64,000 bases of DNA. Origin: Aptenodytes patagonicus (lineage: Eukaryota > Chordata > Aves > Sphenisciformes > Spheniscidae). The stretch is from assembly GCF_965638725.1 (NCBI RefSeq), contig NC_134975.1, positions 744,861 through 808,860 of the forward strand. Direction: 5' to 3'. The position numbers and the translations under genes are program-made. Numbering within the stretch: the stretch's first letter is position 1; each line of letters starts with the position of its first letter. Shown here one piece after another: positions 36,201-48,060 of this stretch. The notes under the pieces were generated by a model. The model had not been told where the DNA came from, made no database searches, and saw nothing but the letters and a program-made list of their open reading frames with translations.

Positions 36201-37980
36201 GAGTTCACGTACATTGGGATGATTTAAACCCCGGTAACACGGAACGAAAGGACTAAAAAAAAAAACCAAAAAAAAACCCCACCAAAAACCACCAAACCCC
36301 AACCCCAAAACGGCCTTGAATTCGCAGAAAGTGCAAGTGAGGAGTTTTAAATGGCTTGGGGGAAACGTGGGGAAGTTTACGGCCGGGGAGGGGGCCGGGG
36401 GGGGGGACACACACGCCTCAATGTTAAAGGTACTAAAACTTCTTTGCAAAGTGATTTTTTTGGTGTTTTTTTTTTTTTATGGCAGGAGAAGCTTCTGCGG
36501 GGCTTTGCACCCTGTCCCAGCCGAGGGGGGGGGGGGCTGGTGGTGGGTTCCTCTCCCCTCCCCAGCCCCCGTCTCCGCCCTCCCCCCCCCCCCCGCAATG
36601 ACACACACAGACGGGGGGGGGGGGGGGGGAAGAAGAAAAAAAAAAAAAGGCACCAAATTGCAAAAAATTGCAAGTTTCTGTCACTTGGTGGCAGTATACA
36701 AAACAAGTAAACAAAAACGGGCAGAAATTTAAACACTCGAAGGACGGGGGGGGGGGGGGGGGAAGGGACGGGGGGGGCCCCACCTGTGGGACAAACCCCC
36801 CGTCCCCCCGCATCCCTCGGCCCTCGCCTGGCGGGTGATTTTAGGGGGGGGTTAGGGGCTTTTTTTTTTTTTTTTTGATTGTTGTTGGTTTTTTAGCGGG
36901 TCTTTTCTTTTTTTTTCTTTTTTTCCTTCTTTTTTCCGCCTTGCTCCCCAGTCTCCCCCCCCTCCCTCCCTCCCTCCCCCCCCCCCCCGCCTTTTATTTT
37001 TTCCCCTCTCCGCCCCCCATTGAAACGCGGGGTCTTTAGTCTGGGGACAAAGGCTTTTACAGCAAGGTGTGTCCCCATGCGACAAAGGCGACCCGAGCAG
37101 CCTGTCCCCTGCAGACTGCGTCCAGACACCCGCAATTTCGGGGATTTCTGCCTTTTATTGTGTTTGTGTCTGGGGAGGAAAGGGGGGGGGGGGTGGTGGT
37201 GGGGTGGGGGGTGGCGGGGGGGGGGGGGGGGGGAGACGGGGCCGCTTTTCGCCTTCCTCCTCCCCAGCATCTTCCTCCTCCCCCAGCATCTTTCTCCCCC
37301 TCCGAGGCTGGAGGTCACGCCGCTCCCCCGTCTCCCCCCCCCCCCCCTCCCCGCGTCTCCCCCAGTAAAAAAATCGTCCTCTTCAAATTTTGGGAGGCTT
37401 CTACCCCCATTTCCTCACTTTTCCTCCCAACCCCCGAGCCCACACCTCAGCTCCCCGCCGCCACCCCAAATCCGATGGGGAAAGGCCTTATTTTTTTTAA
37501 TTCTTTTTTTTTTTTCTTTTTAAGCCCTGACCGCAAACATTAGCACTGAAAATTGCAATTTTTTTTTTTTTTCCCCTCCCCTTTTTCTCCATTTTTTTTC
37601 CGGAGAGGGCGAGCTGCAGGGATTAAACCCCCGCCAACGACAGTAACAAGATCTCCAACTATCTCCTCCAAAAACAAAATTCTTGATCCCCCGATGTTAC
37701 GCATCACCTCTTCCCAAAGTGTATTTCCCCCCTCTATGACTAATTTTTTTTATCTCCCGGCGCCTTTTTTTTCTCCTCCACATGCCGAGCTCCGCGAATT
37801 TCTCTCTCGGGGGAAAAAAAAAAACAACCCAAAACCAACCCAACAAACCCAACACCCAAACCCTTTTGCTGCACAAAGCTCCGGGTAGAACCACAGGGTC
37901 GTGTCCCCCCCCCAAAAAAATCGCATTTATTGGGGAAATAACCACAAAGATATGAACCCCCATCCCGAATCGATCTGAGC
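36201..37980. other. Simple-sequence-rich intergenic DNA
   Basis: Dominated by poly-A, poly-T, poly-G and poly-C runs and polypyrimidine tracts. No gene seen; apparent frames rich in Pro, Gly or Lys are artefacts of these runs. Confidence 0.6.
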
Positions 37981-38079
37981 GTCACCACGTTCACCGCTCG
38001 CACCCAACGCCGGTGGCGGTTGCCTATATATACACACACACATATATATACATTTATATCTCGTCTGTTATTTCTGGTG

Positions 38080-38470
38080 GGTTTGGTTAATTCGTTCCCC
38101 AAACCGAAATTCCTTCACATGACAAGTTGGGAAATCGCTTCTTTCTAATCATTTCTTTGTAGTTACAGGTTTTTCCGGGCTCTTACAAACACGGCGGATT
38201 TGGCATAATAAACCACCCACGCGTTCGTGCTCTGTGTTTACACACATTTGATCGTAACACGCTTTTTATAGAAGCCGAGATAAACGCCACGCGCGGGGAA
38301 GATCGTATCAAGCGGGTTTACGGCCGGGTGGATGTGTGCGAAACGTGTACGCGGCGGAATAAAACCTCAATTCCTCTGGTTGCACGGGTTGTATTTACGT
38401 CCCTCACCCGCGGACAGGCTCGGACTCAACACCTCGGCATAAAACGCCCCTATAAATAAATTAGGAAGCA
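38080..38470. promoter_or_regulatory. Candidate HOX conserved element
   Basis: About 390 bases free of long homopolymers, with HOX/CDX-type words TAATCATTTC, CATAATAAACC and TTTTTATAG. Inferred from complexity contrast with both flanks. Confidence 0.3.
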
Positions 38471-38984
38471 GTTGGGACAGCGGAATCCCCATTTAAAAAA
38501 AATCCTGTAGGATCCCGATTTAATTTCCTCCCCCCCCCCCCCCCCTCCCTCCGCCGACTACATCTGTCGAAGAAAATCTAATATTTCCTGAAAGTCCGTG
38601 TCAATAACACGTGGCAATTTTCCTATAATCCCTGATGTTACAGAAACGAGCAGCAATTTATTTCCCCTGGTTTAGCCCGGGATTAAAAAAAAAAAACAAA
38701 ACCAAACCACAACCAAACCAACAAAGCCAAACATCTCGGAGAATATAAATCATCCCGTTATTCCAGCTCCACGTCCTAAAAATGTTTCTCAGCGTCGCGA
38801 GTGTCTGAAGGAGGCAATACGTCAAGGGAAAGGAGAAAATCAATATATTTTAAAGTTGTTTCGGGGGGTTCCAGGCCTGGCAGGAGGAGGTTTAACGCGG
38901 GGCGGCGGCGGGAGCATCCCGGCGCGAAGGGGAGCAGCCCGGGGAGCGGGAGCCGGGGCTCGGGGAGGGAGAGCAGACGGATTT

Positions 38985-39085
38985 CAGTCTGAAAACAATA
39001 AAAGATCCCATTTCTGTAATCATGTGGTTCCAATAAACACTCATTGTTTGCTCATAAAATGTCTTTACGACCAGGCGCGGTACGG
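38985..39085. promoter_or_regulatory. Candidate HOX conserved element
   Basis: A compact stretch with ACAATAAAAGAT, TAATCATGTGG, CCAATAAACACTCATTG and CATAAAATGTC. These are dense posterior-HOX/CDX (YAATAAA, CATAAA) and ATCA cores within 100 bases. Confidence 0.35.
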
Positions 39086-39257
39086 GCAGAGCCTCCACAC
39101 AACGGGATTTTCCCAGCGAACAAACGAAGGCAAAACTGTCTCGTTCCCTCTCCCCCCCCCCCGCATCCCATCCCCGAACCCTTTATTTATTTCATGCTCG
39201 GCAAATAAAAATAAATGGGGGAACCGCGTGTTGTCTCGAAGGCAACGCGCCGCAAAG

Positions 39258-39341
39258 CCGGAATTAGAAAATAAAATAAAATAAAATAAAATAAAATAAA
39301 ATAAAATAAAATAAAATAAAATAAAATAAAATAAAATAAAA
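39258..39341 (+). repeat. ATAAA pentanucleotide microsatellite
   Basis: About 15 units of ATAAA. Confidence 0.95.
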
Positions 39342-39978
39342 AATTTTCCCTTTGCAGGGGAAGGGAACCGCAGCGCTCGGTTTTGTTCAGCCGATAATTT
39401 CCAGCCCCAAAGGCAGGCGCAAGGGTTTACCAGATTTCTCAAAAGAAAAGGGAAGCCAACTTCGGAAACTTGCCTTTTTTTGTGGTTTGGGTTCCCCCCC
39501 CCCCCCCCAATCTCTCTTCTCCCCCCCCCCCCAATTAAATTTAACACGCCGCCACCAGAAACCACCCCAGAACTTCAGCAAACCGCTTTCGCTAATGAAC
39601 CTCTGCCAGCGCGCGCTGGCAATTAAAATCGAGGAGGCCATTTTTATGTGAAAACCACCAGAAAAAAAAAAAACAACACAACAAACAACAACAACAACAA
39701 CAAGCAGCAGCAAGGCCGAAAGTGAGGACACCCCCCCCCACCCCCCCCCCCGGCTCCCCCCAGATCCCCCCCCCCCTCCCCCCCCGCAGCCGGCCCCGCT
39801 GGCCACACGCTGGGGAACCCCCAAAATCGCTTATAATAAGCCAGCAAACTGCCATCGCCTCCGCCACCCCTCCCCCACGGGGTTTATTTAATGTCCGCCC
39901 CTATATATGTGTACATCCAGCCCTATACGTGCACAGGCTGGCACACCACCACCAGCAAACCTCTGCTCATATTAGTAG

Positions 39979-40006
39979 TAATAATAATAATAATAATAAT
40001 AATAAT
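39979..40006 (+). repeat. TAA microsatellite
   Basis: About nine TAA units. Confidence 0.9.
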
Positions 40007-40090
40007 ATTAATTTTTTTTTCTTTAAACGCGGAGGATTTCTCAGGAAAGGAAAAGAAATACAACCTCGAGAGGAAAATGAAGTCACTACA

Positions 40091-40118
40091 TTATATATAT
40101 ATATATATATATATATAA
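40091..40118 (+). repeat. AT microsatellite
   Basis: About 13 AT units, followed at 40160-40215 by GATG/GGTA-type tetranucleotide-like sequence. Confidence 0.9.
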
Positions 40119-40507
40119 TCTCTCTTTACACGGCACCGGTGTATACAGGGAGATAGATAAGATTAGATGATGGATGGGTAGGTGGGGAGGTAGGTGGATG
40201 GATAGGTAGATGGGGAGGTTAGCAGGGGAAGGGTCACGCTTTAAATCTCACCCGTGAAACCTGAATTAAAGTTGCTGGAGGAAAGGAGGGCGGGGGGGGG
40301 GAGGGGGAGAATAAATAAAATAAAACATAAAAATAAGGGAAAGGGGAGGGACTGGCATGCAAATAAAATCTAAAGCCAACGCCGCCTTAACCGCTTCGCA
40401 GGAAAACCAGAGCGCTGCCGAAAGTTATTATTGTTGTTATTTTTACGACACGGAGCTTGTTTCAATCGCTCCTTTCGGGGAGGGGGGGGGGGGGGGGGGA
40501 ATTCTTC

Positions 40508-40549
40508 CATTAAATTCCATAAAATTCCATAAAATTCCATAAAATTCAA
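40508..40549 (+). repeat. 10-bp tandem repeat AAAATTCCAT
   Basis: Four near-perfect copies. Confidence 0.9.
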
Positions 40550-40559
40550 CGACAGCCCC

Positions 40560-40935
40560 TTTTCCCGAGAACTTTGCACCCGCCCGGCTGCAAAAAGCGA
40601 ATAAAAGGAGGAGCTCCCGGGACGCCAAGAGTTGATTGTTAATCGCCCCGCGCTTAATATTAATTATCGCCCCGGGAGCGAAACGCGCAGCCCCGCGGAA
40701 GAGCCGCGAAGAGCCGCGGCCCCGGGGGCTGGGGAAAGGGGGGTGTAAGGGGGGGTGTAAGGGGGGGTGTAAGGGGGGGTGGGGGGTGAGGGGGGGGGGG
40801 GGAATGGGCGTGCGAGGCCCGGCCTCGCGCACACAATTAGCAGCGCGGCTCATTAACTATGGCACTGCCAGCAGCCCCGCACGCCCCACCCGCGCCGCGC
40901 CGCGCCGGGCCGGCCCCTCCGCGCATGCGCTTCCC
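40560..40935. promoter_or_regulatory. CpG island with NRF-1 palindrome
   Basis: CpG-dense sequence with GCCGCGCCGCGCCG. It ends in a perfect GCGCATGCGC at 40921-40930, and inside it is a 12-base GGGGGGGTGTAA tandem repeat (40740-40780). It may be an alternative or shared HOXC promoter. Confidence 0.45.
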
Positions 40936-41370
40936 CCCCCCCCCACCTTATTTAAAAAAAAAAAAAAAAAAAAAGGGAAAAGTTCGGCGGATTAATTTTT
41001 CCATCTACACGCGGTTTTTCTCTCTTTTTGATTCCTCCTCTCTCCTTCCAACGCGCTCCCCCCCGACACCGACACCCCCCCCCCCTTCCCCATCCCCCCG
41101 ACCTGCCTCCCCGCACCCCGAATATGACATCAGCGACGGCAAATCCCTTTTTTTTTTTGTTTTTTTTTTTTTTTTCCCCTTCCCCCCCCTTTTTTTTTTT
41201 TCCCCCGGCCTCCCCCCCCCCCCCCGAATTAACTGCGTTTCTGCCGCCCCGCAGCAGCGCTCCCTCACATCCAAGCTACACCCCTCGCTCGCACAACGAT
41301 GCATCATTATCCTCAACACCCGGGCTATGGATCATTAGTTACACATTTTAACCAATAAGGGAACACTTAC

Positions 41371-41469
41371 CAGAGGCTCCTGTCTCCCCCTCTCCCTCTC
41401 TCTCACTCTCTCTCTCTTTTTTCTCTGTCTCTCCCTCTTTCTGATCCACTGACGCTGCGGCTCAGCTCC

Positions 41470-41475
<6 letters not shown>
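41371..41475 (-). other. Possible spliced noncoding exon of a HOXC transcript
   Basis: On the minus strand, a GA-rich stretch ends GGAGCCTCTG followed by a strong donor GTAAGTG (donor at 41370-41364). HOXC4/5/6 of mammals are known to share an upstream noncoding exon, and the strand and place fit, but the exon start and partner acceptor are not visible. Confidence 0.35.
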
Positions 41476-41515
<40 letters not shown>

Positions 41516-41941
41516 GGGAAGCACCAACCAAAAAAAAAAAAAAAAAAAGAAAAAGAAAAAAAAACCCAAACAAAAAAAAGATGGAAACAAAAGCAAAACA
41601 GTTCTTCTCTGGTTGGGCAAGGGATGGGGGAAGCTGAAGGAGGAATCTGTCTCTCTCTGGGGTTTTTTTTGGTTGGTTGTTTTTTTTTGGGTTGGGTTTT
41701 TTTTTTTTTGGGCTTTAAAAAAAAAAAAAAAAAAAAAAAAAGGTATTTACAACTGCTCGTGCCCCCTCATCATCGCATCCTGCAAAGGAAATGCATTGCG
41801 TTTTGCCCCTAGGGGTGGGGAATAGGAGGCGGCAACCAGACGCAGCAGTAAACTCATTAATGCCAAAATGCCCAAAGCAACCGAGAATTCCAACCCCAAG
41901 GAGACGAGGGAGGGGAGGGGTGGGGGGGTGGGGGGGGGTGG

Positions 41942-41975
<34 letters not shown>

Positions 41976-42070
41976 GAGAGAAATTTTTTTTTTTTTTAGC
42001 CAAAAAAAAAAAAAAAAAATCATCATCATCATCACGCTAATAATTAAGGGGGGGGGGGGAAAAACACCAT
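41476..42070. other. Homopolymer-rich intergenic DNA
   Basis: Many poly-A, poly-T and poly-G runs (41480-41580, 41716-41741, 41947-41973, 42003-42019) and a CAT repeat. Nothing coding. Confidence 0.7.
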
Positions 42071-42084
42071 CCTACCCCTGGCAC

Positions 42085-42345
42085 TGCTTGGACTGTTAAA
42101 GGAAAGACTACTGCGAAAGAGTCATAAGAGAAACCACAATAAAAAGTTCACGTTCATGGATGGAGTCCACATGACTTCCTGTGGCCAATCCAACTTGTGA
42201 TTCAGTCGTAAACTTTTATTGAAACTTTTATTGCTCAGCTGTAAATTTTCTGCAAACAACCAGGAATGCGTTGCATTTTTTTGTGACGAGTGCAAATGCT
42301 CTCGTCTGTCGCCATGTTTATACAATTCGGCTTTAATATTAGGGT
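42085..42345. promoter_or_regulatory. Candidate HOX conserved element
   Basis: A 260-base island of complex sequence between homopolymer-rich flanks. It includes AGTCATAAGAG, CAGTCGTAAAC (posterior-HOX TCGTAAA core), two ACTTTTATTG repeats, GCCATGTTTATAC and CCAAT-type GGCCAATCC. Confidence 0.45.
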
Positions 42346-44454
42346 TTTTTTTTCCCCCCCTTTCTTGCCCCCCCCCCCTTCGCCGTCCCCCCCCTTTTTT
42401 TATCTTCGAAGCGACCGCGTTAATCTAAGGGAGGGTGGATTTTTAATTTTTTTATTTTTTTTTTTCCCCCCCTTTAAAGATAAATTCGGTTTACTGTGGT
42501 GATTATTAGCCGCTCGGGCTAATTCTCAGCATTTTTTTTTTTTTAAACTAAGGAGATTTGGCCTTTTAGCGCTGAGCGTTATTAGTCTCCGTGTCGGTAA
42601 TTAATTGGGGGGGGGGGAATAGGAAAACACGGGGGCAGAAGGGCGGTGGGGATGAAAAACGGAGCGCACCGGCTTTGAAAAATAAATACTGTAAATGACG
42701 AGGGCACGTTAATTTTAAAAGCACTTAATTAATAATCGAGGACAATGTGCTCGAGGAAAAAAGAGGGAAAAGGAGTATTTCTGACCACCCCGCCTTTCCC
42801 TGCCGGAGCGTCTCTGCAAAGGGTGTGTCCCCTGCAAACGAGACCTTCCCAGGGCAAAAAGGGCCCTCCCCACCTTCCCCCCCCCCCCCCAAATTCCCCA
42901 TTGCTCCCCCCCCCCCCTCCATCCCCGCGCACCCCGCAGCACCCCGCCTGCCGCACCCAGCCCCGGGGGGGCACCGGGAACTGCCCGAATTACGCCCCAA
43001 ACTTCAGCCGAAGGCGCCGTATCGAGCCAGAAACTCCCGCATCCCCTTTCCTAAATTCCCCCAAACCCACCCGGCTTTACGCCGCGCTGCTGGGACACCC
43101 CCATAGGCGTTTTTAAAGCGCTTAAATCTTTTTCTTCTTGTTGTTGTTGTTGTTTTTTTTCCCTGCGCCAGCTTTCCCCCGGCAAGCCCCCCCCGCCTTT
43201 TGTTTTACCACCCCACGGTGTCGGGGATGCGCTGCTTGATAAAAGCCGGGATTATTTTTTATATATATATATTTTTATTTTATTTTATTTTTTTTTTAGC
43301 TCTTTGGTTTGTTTGTTTATTTATTTATTTCCAAGCCGGGGCGGGGGTGGGGTGGGGGGTGTGGGGGGGGGTGTGGGGGGCTGTGAGACGGCTGGGAAAT
43401 ATTGATTTGGAAGGGGAGCGACATTTTTCTGCCGTGTAGAGGCCTGCTCTGGAGGCACCGCGCGAACCACAACTGGTGTAAAGAGGCAACCGCAAAGCCC
43501 AGCCGGCTCAGACGGGCTCCTCCGCGTTAAACCCTGCCAGGAGCCGCCTTTCTGCTCCTTATGGAGAGGGAGAGGTCGGTATTTTTCCCACCCACCCCCC
43601 CCCCAAAAAAAATTCGGCTCCCAGGGCCACGCACGCACCGCGCTCCCGCAGCCGGGAAAAATTAGGAAGATAAAACATCGCGCCGCAATTTTTTCCCCCT
43701 GCGCCCGCACATTTCCAGGGACAGCACCATTCTTTTCCTTTTTTTTTTTTTTTCCCCAGGTATTTCCGCGCCTTAATTTAATTTTAATTGAGGAAAATAA
43801 AACAAGGAGGGGGTGGAGGGGAGGGGGGGGGGTTGTCTCACTCCCTGCCTCCTGAATTTATTTATTTTTTCTCCCCCTGGCTGGATGCGTGTCTGTCTGC
43901 CCAAACAAACACAAAGGTTGTAATACAACCGGATGGAAGGGAAATTACTTTATTCACTTTACAAACCACCAATAAATTTTATAACAGGTAGTTAAAAGTT
44001 ACGAGGGGGGAAACTACGACCACAACAGCTTCCCGAGCACAATGGCGATCCCGTTTTCCAGCGAGCGGACAAGATAATAAATTCCATAATGTGAAGAGGA
44101 AATTTTGATCCCGGCAGGCAGAAAGTAACCTGGGCGCACACTTGCTAAGGAGGATTTCGGGCGATCGTTTCGCTCCCTCCATCAGCCCCCCCTCTATAAA
44201 ACCGCCTCCCCTCTCCCAATATCAGCGAGGGGATTTTCGGGGGAGGAGGATAAAAGAGCTGTGAATTTGGGGGGGGGGGGGGTTTAAGTCTGGGAGGCAA
44301 AAATAGGATGAGCTTAAAAAAAATAATAATAATGGGGCAGAATTGCCTTTTTTTTTTTTTTTTTACGAATCTAGCTCGCAAAGTTTCCCCCACCTCCGCC
44401 CCCGCGCATCTTCCTCCCCTCCCTCCTTTCTGCCCTCCACCCGCGCAAAAAAAA

Positions 44455-45080
44455 AATTTAATGCCCGAGAAATTCGTTGTCTCTCAAATATAATCCGTGC
44501 CCATTTCGGAGTATAAAATCTAAACGAATTTTTTCACCTAATGGCTGCATTATCGCGCGGCGGCGGCTGTGATTAGAATAATAAATTAAGGGAAAATAAG
44601 CAATATGCTCAAACTCAGCTTTTCGAGGAATTATATTTTTCACAAATCACAAATGGAGATCCGAAGGAAATTTGATTGGCTAATAAAAAGCCTGGAATAG
44701 GACGATATTTCTTACTTCAGGCGGGTAGATGAGTCTAATTTCAGTAATACCGAAGCTATGATCATTTCTGAATAAGCCACTTCGCGGAGAGCGAATCTTC
44801 TTTCAAATTACTTTCCCCCATAAAATGGTCTTTTCTCTTTTTCCCTTGAAATGATGGAGCGATTACAGAAATAACTGGATGTCATCCGAAGATGCGACTC
44901 TCTTGTGTTGACTACAGAACATAAACATTTACCCCAAAACTAACTGCTGCGGCTGTAGTTTCAATAATTTAACTCCAGACCCTTTTGATAGATAAATGTC
45001 ATCGCGTAGTATTCGTTCGGATAAAACTACTTAGGTTTGTGGATTTAAATATGATGGATAGAGCGCGGATGCAGCTTCTT
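44455..45080. promoter_or_regulatory. Candidate large HOX conserved element
   Basis: About 620 bases of high-complexity AT-rich sequence with almost no runs over six bases, unlike everything around it. It has TGATTAGAATAATAAATTAAG, TTTGATTGGCTAATAAAAAG and many ATTA/TAAT cores. No open frame of note. Confidence 0.45.
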
Positions 45081-47397
45081 TCTTTTTTTTTTTGTTTTTT
45101 ATTATTTTTAAACACTTTGATAAGTTCTCCCTCTCCTTGCCCGCTCGTCGGGAGGATATTTTCCGTGCAAAGCCTTTATCGCGACTGATTTTTTTTTTTT
45201 TTTTTTTTTGGGAAGTAACATAGCAGAAAATGCGCTTTTTTTTTTTTTTTCCCCCTCTCCCCCCTTTTCACTCATTTCTGCGGATTTTTTCATCGCTGGC
45301 ATGGATGAGCACACATCCATCCCATGATAGCAGACGGGGCGGGGGGGGGGGGAATCCCTCGTTGCAAACGCCGGATAACTATCCCTCCAGGAAAAAAAAA
45401 AAAAGCTCTGTTAGAATAAACCCCTCTCTTTTACGAGTAATAAAACTGCTTACCTTCCGTGCCTGCCCTCGACATGGAAAAGTCTAGAATAAACCTTATT
45501 GGTGGGTTTTATGTATTTCTTGGGAGATTAAGGCCGGTTAACGAGGACGTTACGGGCTCTGCAGCCGGGGGGAAACCTGCCTGTATCGGTATTTTGTGCA
45601 ATTCGGGAGTGGGCACCCACGGGAGCTGCACACACGCGTTGCACACGCAGACGCTCAGCCCCATCCCCGGGCAGGATCCGACCCCGCTGGTGCCGTTTTC
45701 GGTGCATTTCCCCCCCCCCCCCCCCCAGCCCCATTTCGCCCTGGCATTGCAGGGGGGCGCGACCCGCGCTGCAAACACGGGGGGAAAAAAGGGGCGAAGA
45801 AGCGGGTGTGGGTGCGCCCACCCGAGTCCCGTTTTCCTGCGCGCCGCACAACTTCGGCATTTCTCCTTTTTTTTCCCCTTTCTTTCTCTCTTTTTTTTCT
45901 TTCCTTCCCTCCCCCCCCCCAGCCCCCCCCCTCCCCAGCCCTCCTGGGCAGAGTCCAGCGATTTCGAGCCCCGAGGCATTTAAATCCTTTAAGCTTGGTG
46001 GGGTTTGGGGGGGGTCAAGAATGTCTGAAGCCCACGGAGGAGCCTCCAGACACAGCTCAGCGCATCGGGGCTGCGTGCGAGGAGCCTTGTGCTTCCCTTA
46101 TCTACGATATCTGGGTAAACATCCCGTCTACTTCTGCATCCCTGGGCTCTGGGTGATGCAGTCCATTTATCAGCGGGGGGGGGGGGGTGGGGGGAGCGGG
46201 GGGGGGGTGTGTGGGGGGGAGAAGAGATAGACCCGGGTTTGCAGATCAATAGACTTCGTTCAGCGAAAGGAGGCTGGTGGCTAGAGAAAGAATGACAAAG
46301 TTCATCTCCTATCCGAGGAGCAGAAGAGAGACCTGAAGGCGTCACCGCCAGGTTTTGCTGTAAATAAAATAAAATTTAACGTGGTAAAAGAAAATATAAC
46401 AGTAAAAACAACAACAGCAGCAACAGTAGTAATAGTAAAATAAAAGGATGTGTTACGGCAGGGATGGTGTCCGTGGGGAAGAAGGTATGAATTTGGGGAG
46501 AGAGTAGAAGGGACTTTGCGCCTGGGGGGGGGGAGCGGGAAATACAAATAAATAAACCGCTTTCTTGCCAACTTTATTTTTTCTGGCGTGTTTCGCGCTG
46601 TTCTCCTCTAGGGAAATGTGTTGCCACAGAGTCCCGAGCCCGCCTGGTGCCCAGACCTCCACCGCGGGGTCCAGGCGGGTTTTGACGCACACCTAACGTC
46701 CCTCCATCTCTCGCTAACGATCGCCCGCCAGCACCGGATTGCAGCCGGAACGGGGGGGGGGGGGGAACGGCGTCTCCCGCCCGACTGCCAGCCCAGCCCG
46801 AGCAAGGAGAGGATTTTCTGGACCTCAGAGCCGGGCAGCACCAGGGCTTTGCACTTTCCAGACCTTTCAAATGGCACTTCCCAGCCGGGAGACGTAAAAA
46901 TCCACCCGCACACCCTTCATGCACGTTATTCCCACACCCCACACACCCCCCCCCCCGAAGAAGCCTTTCCCGTGGCAAAGAAAGACTTAACAGTGCTGGA
47001 GTCATTGCAGTATTTTATTTGATTTGATGATGATGATGATGATTCTTTTGGCGGACCTACAGCTTCGGTCGGACAATTAGCAGCAACGTTGCCATTTTTG
47101 ATGAGCGTTTGCCATCGCAGCAGTGAAACGCCCCGCTCAGGCTCTGGCCAGGGAGGCAGGAGTGGGGGGGGGGGGGGGGGGAATCCTCCCCCTGCCCGAG
47201 CCACCTCCGCCGCTGGTGGTTGAGCCAAAATGTTCCGATTTCCTCCCAAAGAAAGAGGAGCCTTGGTTTTTGAAGCCTGCCAAAGATGATTTGGAGGATG
47301 AAATATTAGTCAGAGCCCACTTCTGAGCGGTGTGTACGTGTGGGTGCTTTTAAATAGAGACACAGCACTGTAGGCAACGCAGTCCTTTTAAAATCTT
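45081..47397. other. HOXC8 downstream intergenic DNA
   Basis: No coding exon. It contains a lone 18-base match to minisatellite A (45611-45628), poly-T, poly-C and poly-G runs, and complex segments at 46255-46330 and 47220-47340. Confidence 0.6.
45611..45628 (+). repeat. Solitary minisatellite-A unit
   Basis: GGGCACCCACGGGAGCTG is identical over 18 bases to units of the array at 29914-30199, more than 15 kb away across the gap. Confidence 0.7.
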
Positions 47398-47403
47398 TTT
47401 ATT
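47398..47403 (-). terminator. HOXC8 candidate polyadenylation signal AATAAA
   Basis: AATAAA on the minus strand at the edge of an AAT-rich stretch (47400-47440). Another occurs near 47890, so alternative ends are possible. Confidence 0.5.
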
Positions 47404-47734
47404 ATTATTATTATTATTATAATTATTATTATTATTTACGTAATGTCTCACGTATACAATACAAATCCACGGTGTCCAGAAATGTGTTTTTTTTTTTTTT
47501 CCTTTTTCTTTTTCTTTTTCTTTTTCTGGCGGTAATTGCTACATTCAGAGTTTGAACACGCAGAACTATGCTTTTACATAAAACAAATGACGATTTTTTT
47601 TTTTGTTTTTTTGTTTCGAGCATGTTGCATTAACAGATAAGTCAAGACAAATAGATAACTATACATTCAGTGCAATTTAGTTCTACACTACTTTATAAGC
47701 ACAATAAAATAATACAATACTGTGCGTTCTCAAC

Positions 47735-47755
47735 TAGGCAGTTTCAGTTGTTGGG
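47735..47755 (-). promoter_or_regulatory. miR-196 site, near full length, in HOXC8 3'UTR
   Basis: The plus strand reads TAGGCAGTTTCA then GTTGTTGGG. This is miR-196a itself but for one T-to-C (a G:U wobble in the pairing) and one missing T, so the mRNA pairs along almost the whole microRNA. Confidence 0.88.
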
Positions 47756-47849
47756 ATTTTTTTTTTTTATTTTTTTTTCCAAGAAAATAAGCAGCAACGA
47801 ACGACAATAAAACCGCATTACAAATACTTTCAAAGCATGACTCCTTCTA

Positions 47850-47857
47850 TAGGTAGT
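47850..47857 (-). promoter_or_regulatory. miR-196 seed site in HOXC8 3'UTR
   Basis: Plus strand TAGGTAGT; the message therefore has ACTACCTA, pairing with miR-196 bases 1-8. Confidence 0.8.
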
Positions 47858-48052
47858 GATAAAGTACAATACAAGGTTGGTTGGGTTTCTTTATTGTATT
47901 TTTATTATTATTTTATGCTACTTAGTAGCTTGCATCAGGGCAAAAACACAGCTCGCTCTCTCTCTCTTAAATTAAATTCTGACCAAGTAAAATTTAGGAT
48001 ACGTAAGCCCCTTGTTGATAATAGATTTGATAATTATTGCAGGTTTTCCCTT

Positions 48053-48060
48053 TAGGTAGT
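48053..48060 (-). promoter_or_regulatory. miR-196 seed site in HOXC8 3'UTR
   Basis: Plus strand TAGGTAGT followed by ACATGA; the message has ACTACCTA, an 8-mer match. Confidence 0.8.

Noticed and set aside
36316-37543. Several overlapping frames rich in Pro, Gly, Lys or Phe
   Set aside because: They arise from homopolymer runs; no splice, domain or conserved codon pattern supports them.
43986-43992. Another AGGTAGT (miR-196 seed match) in HOXC intergenic DNA
   Set aside because: A single 7-mer outside any predicted 3'UTR is expected by chance.
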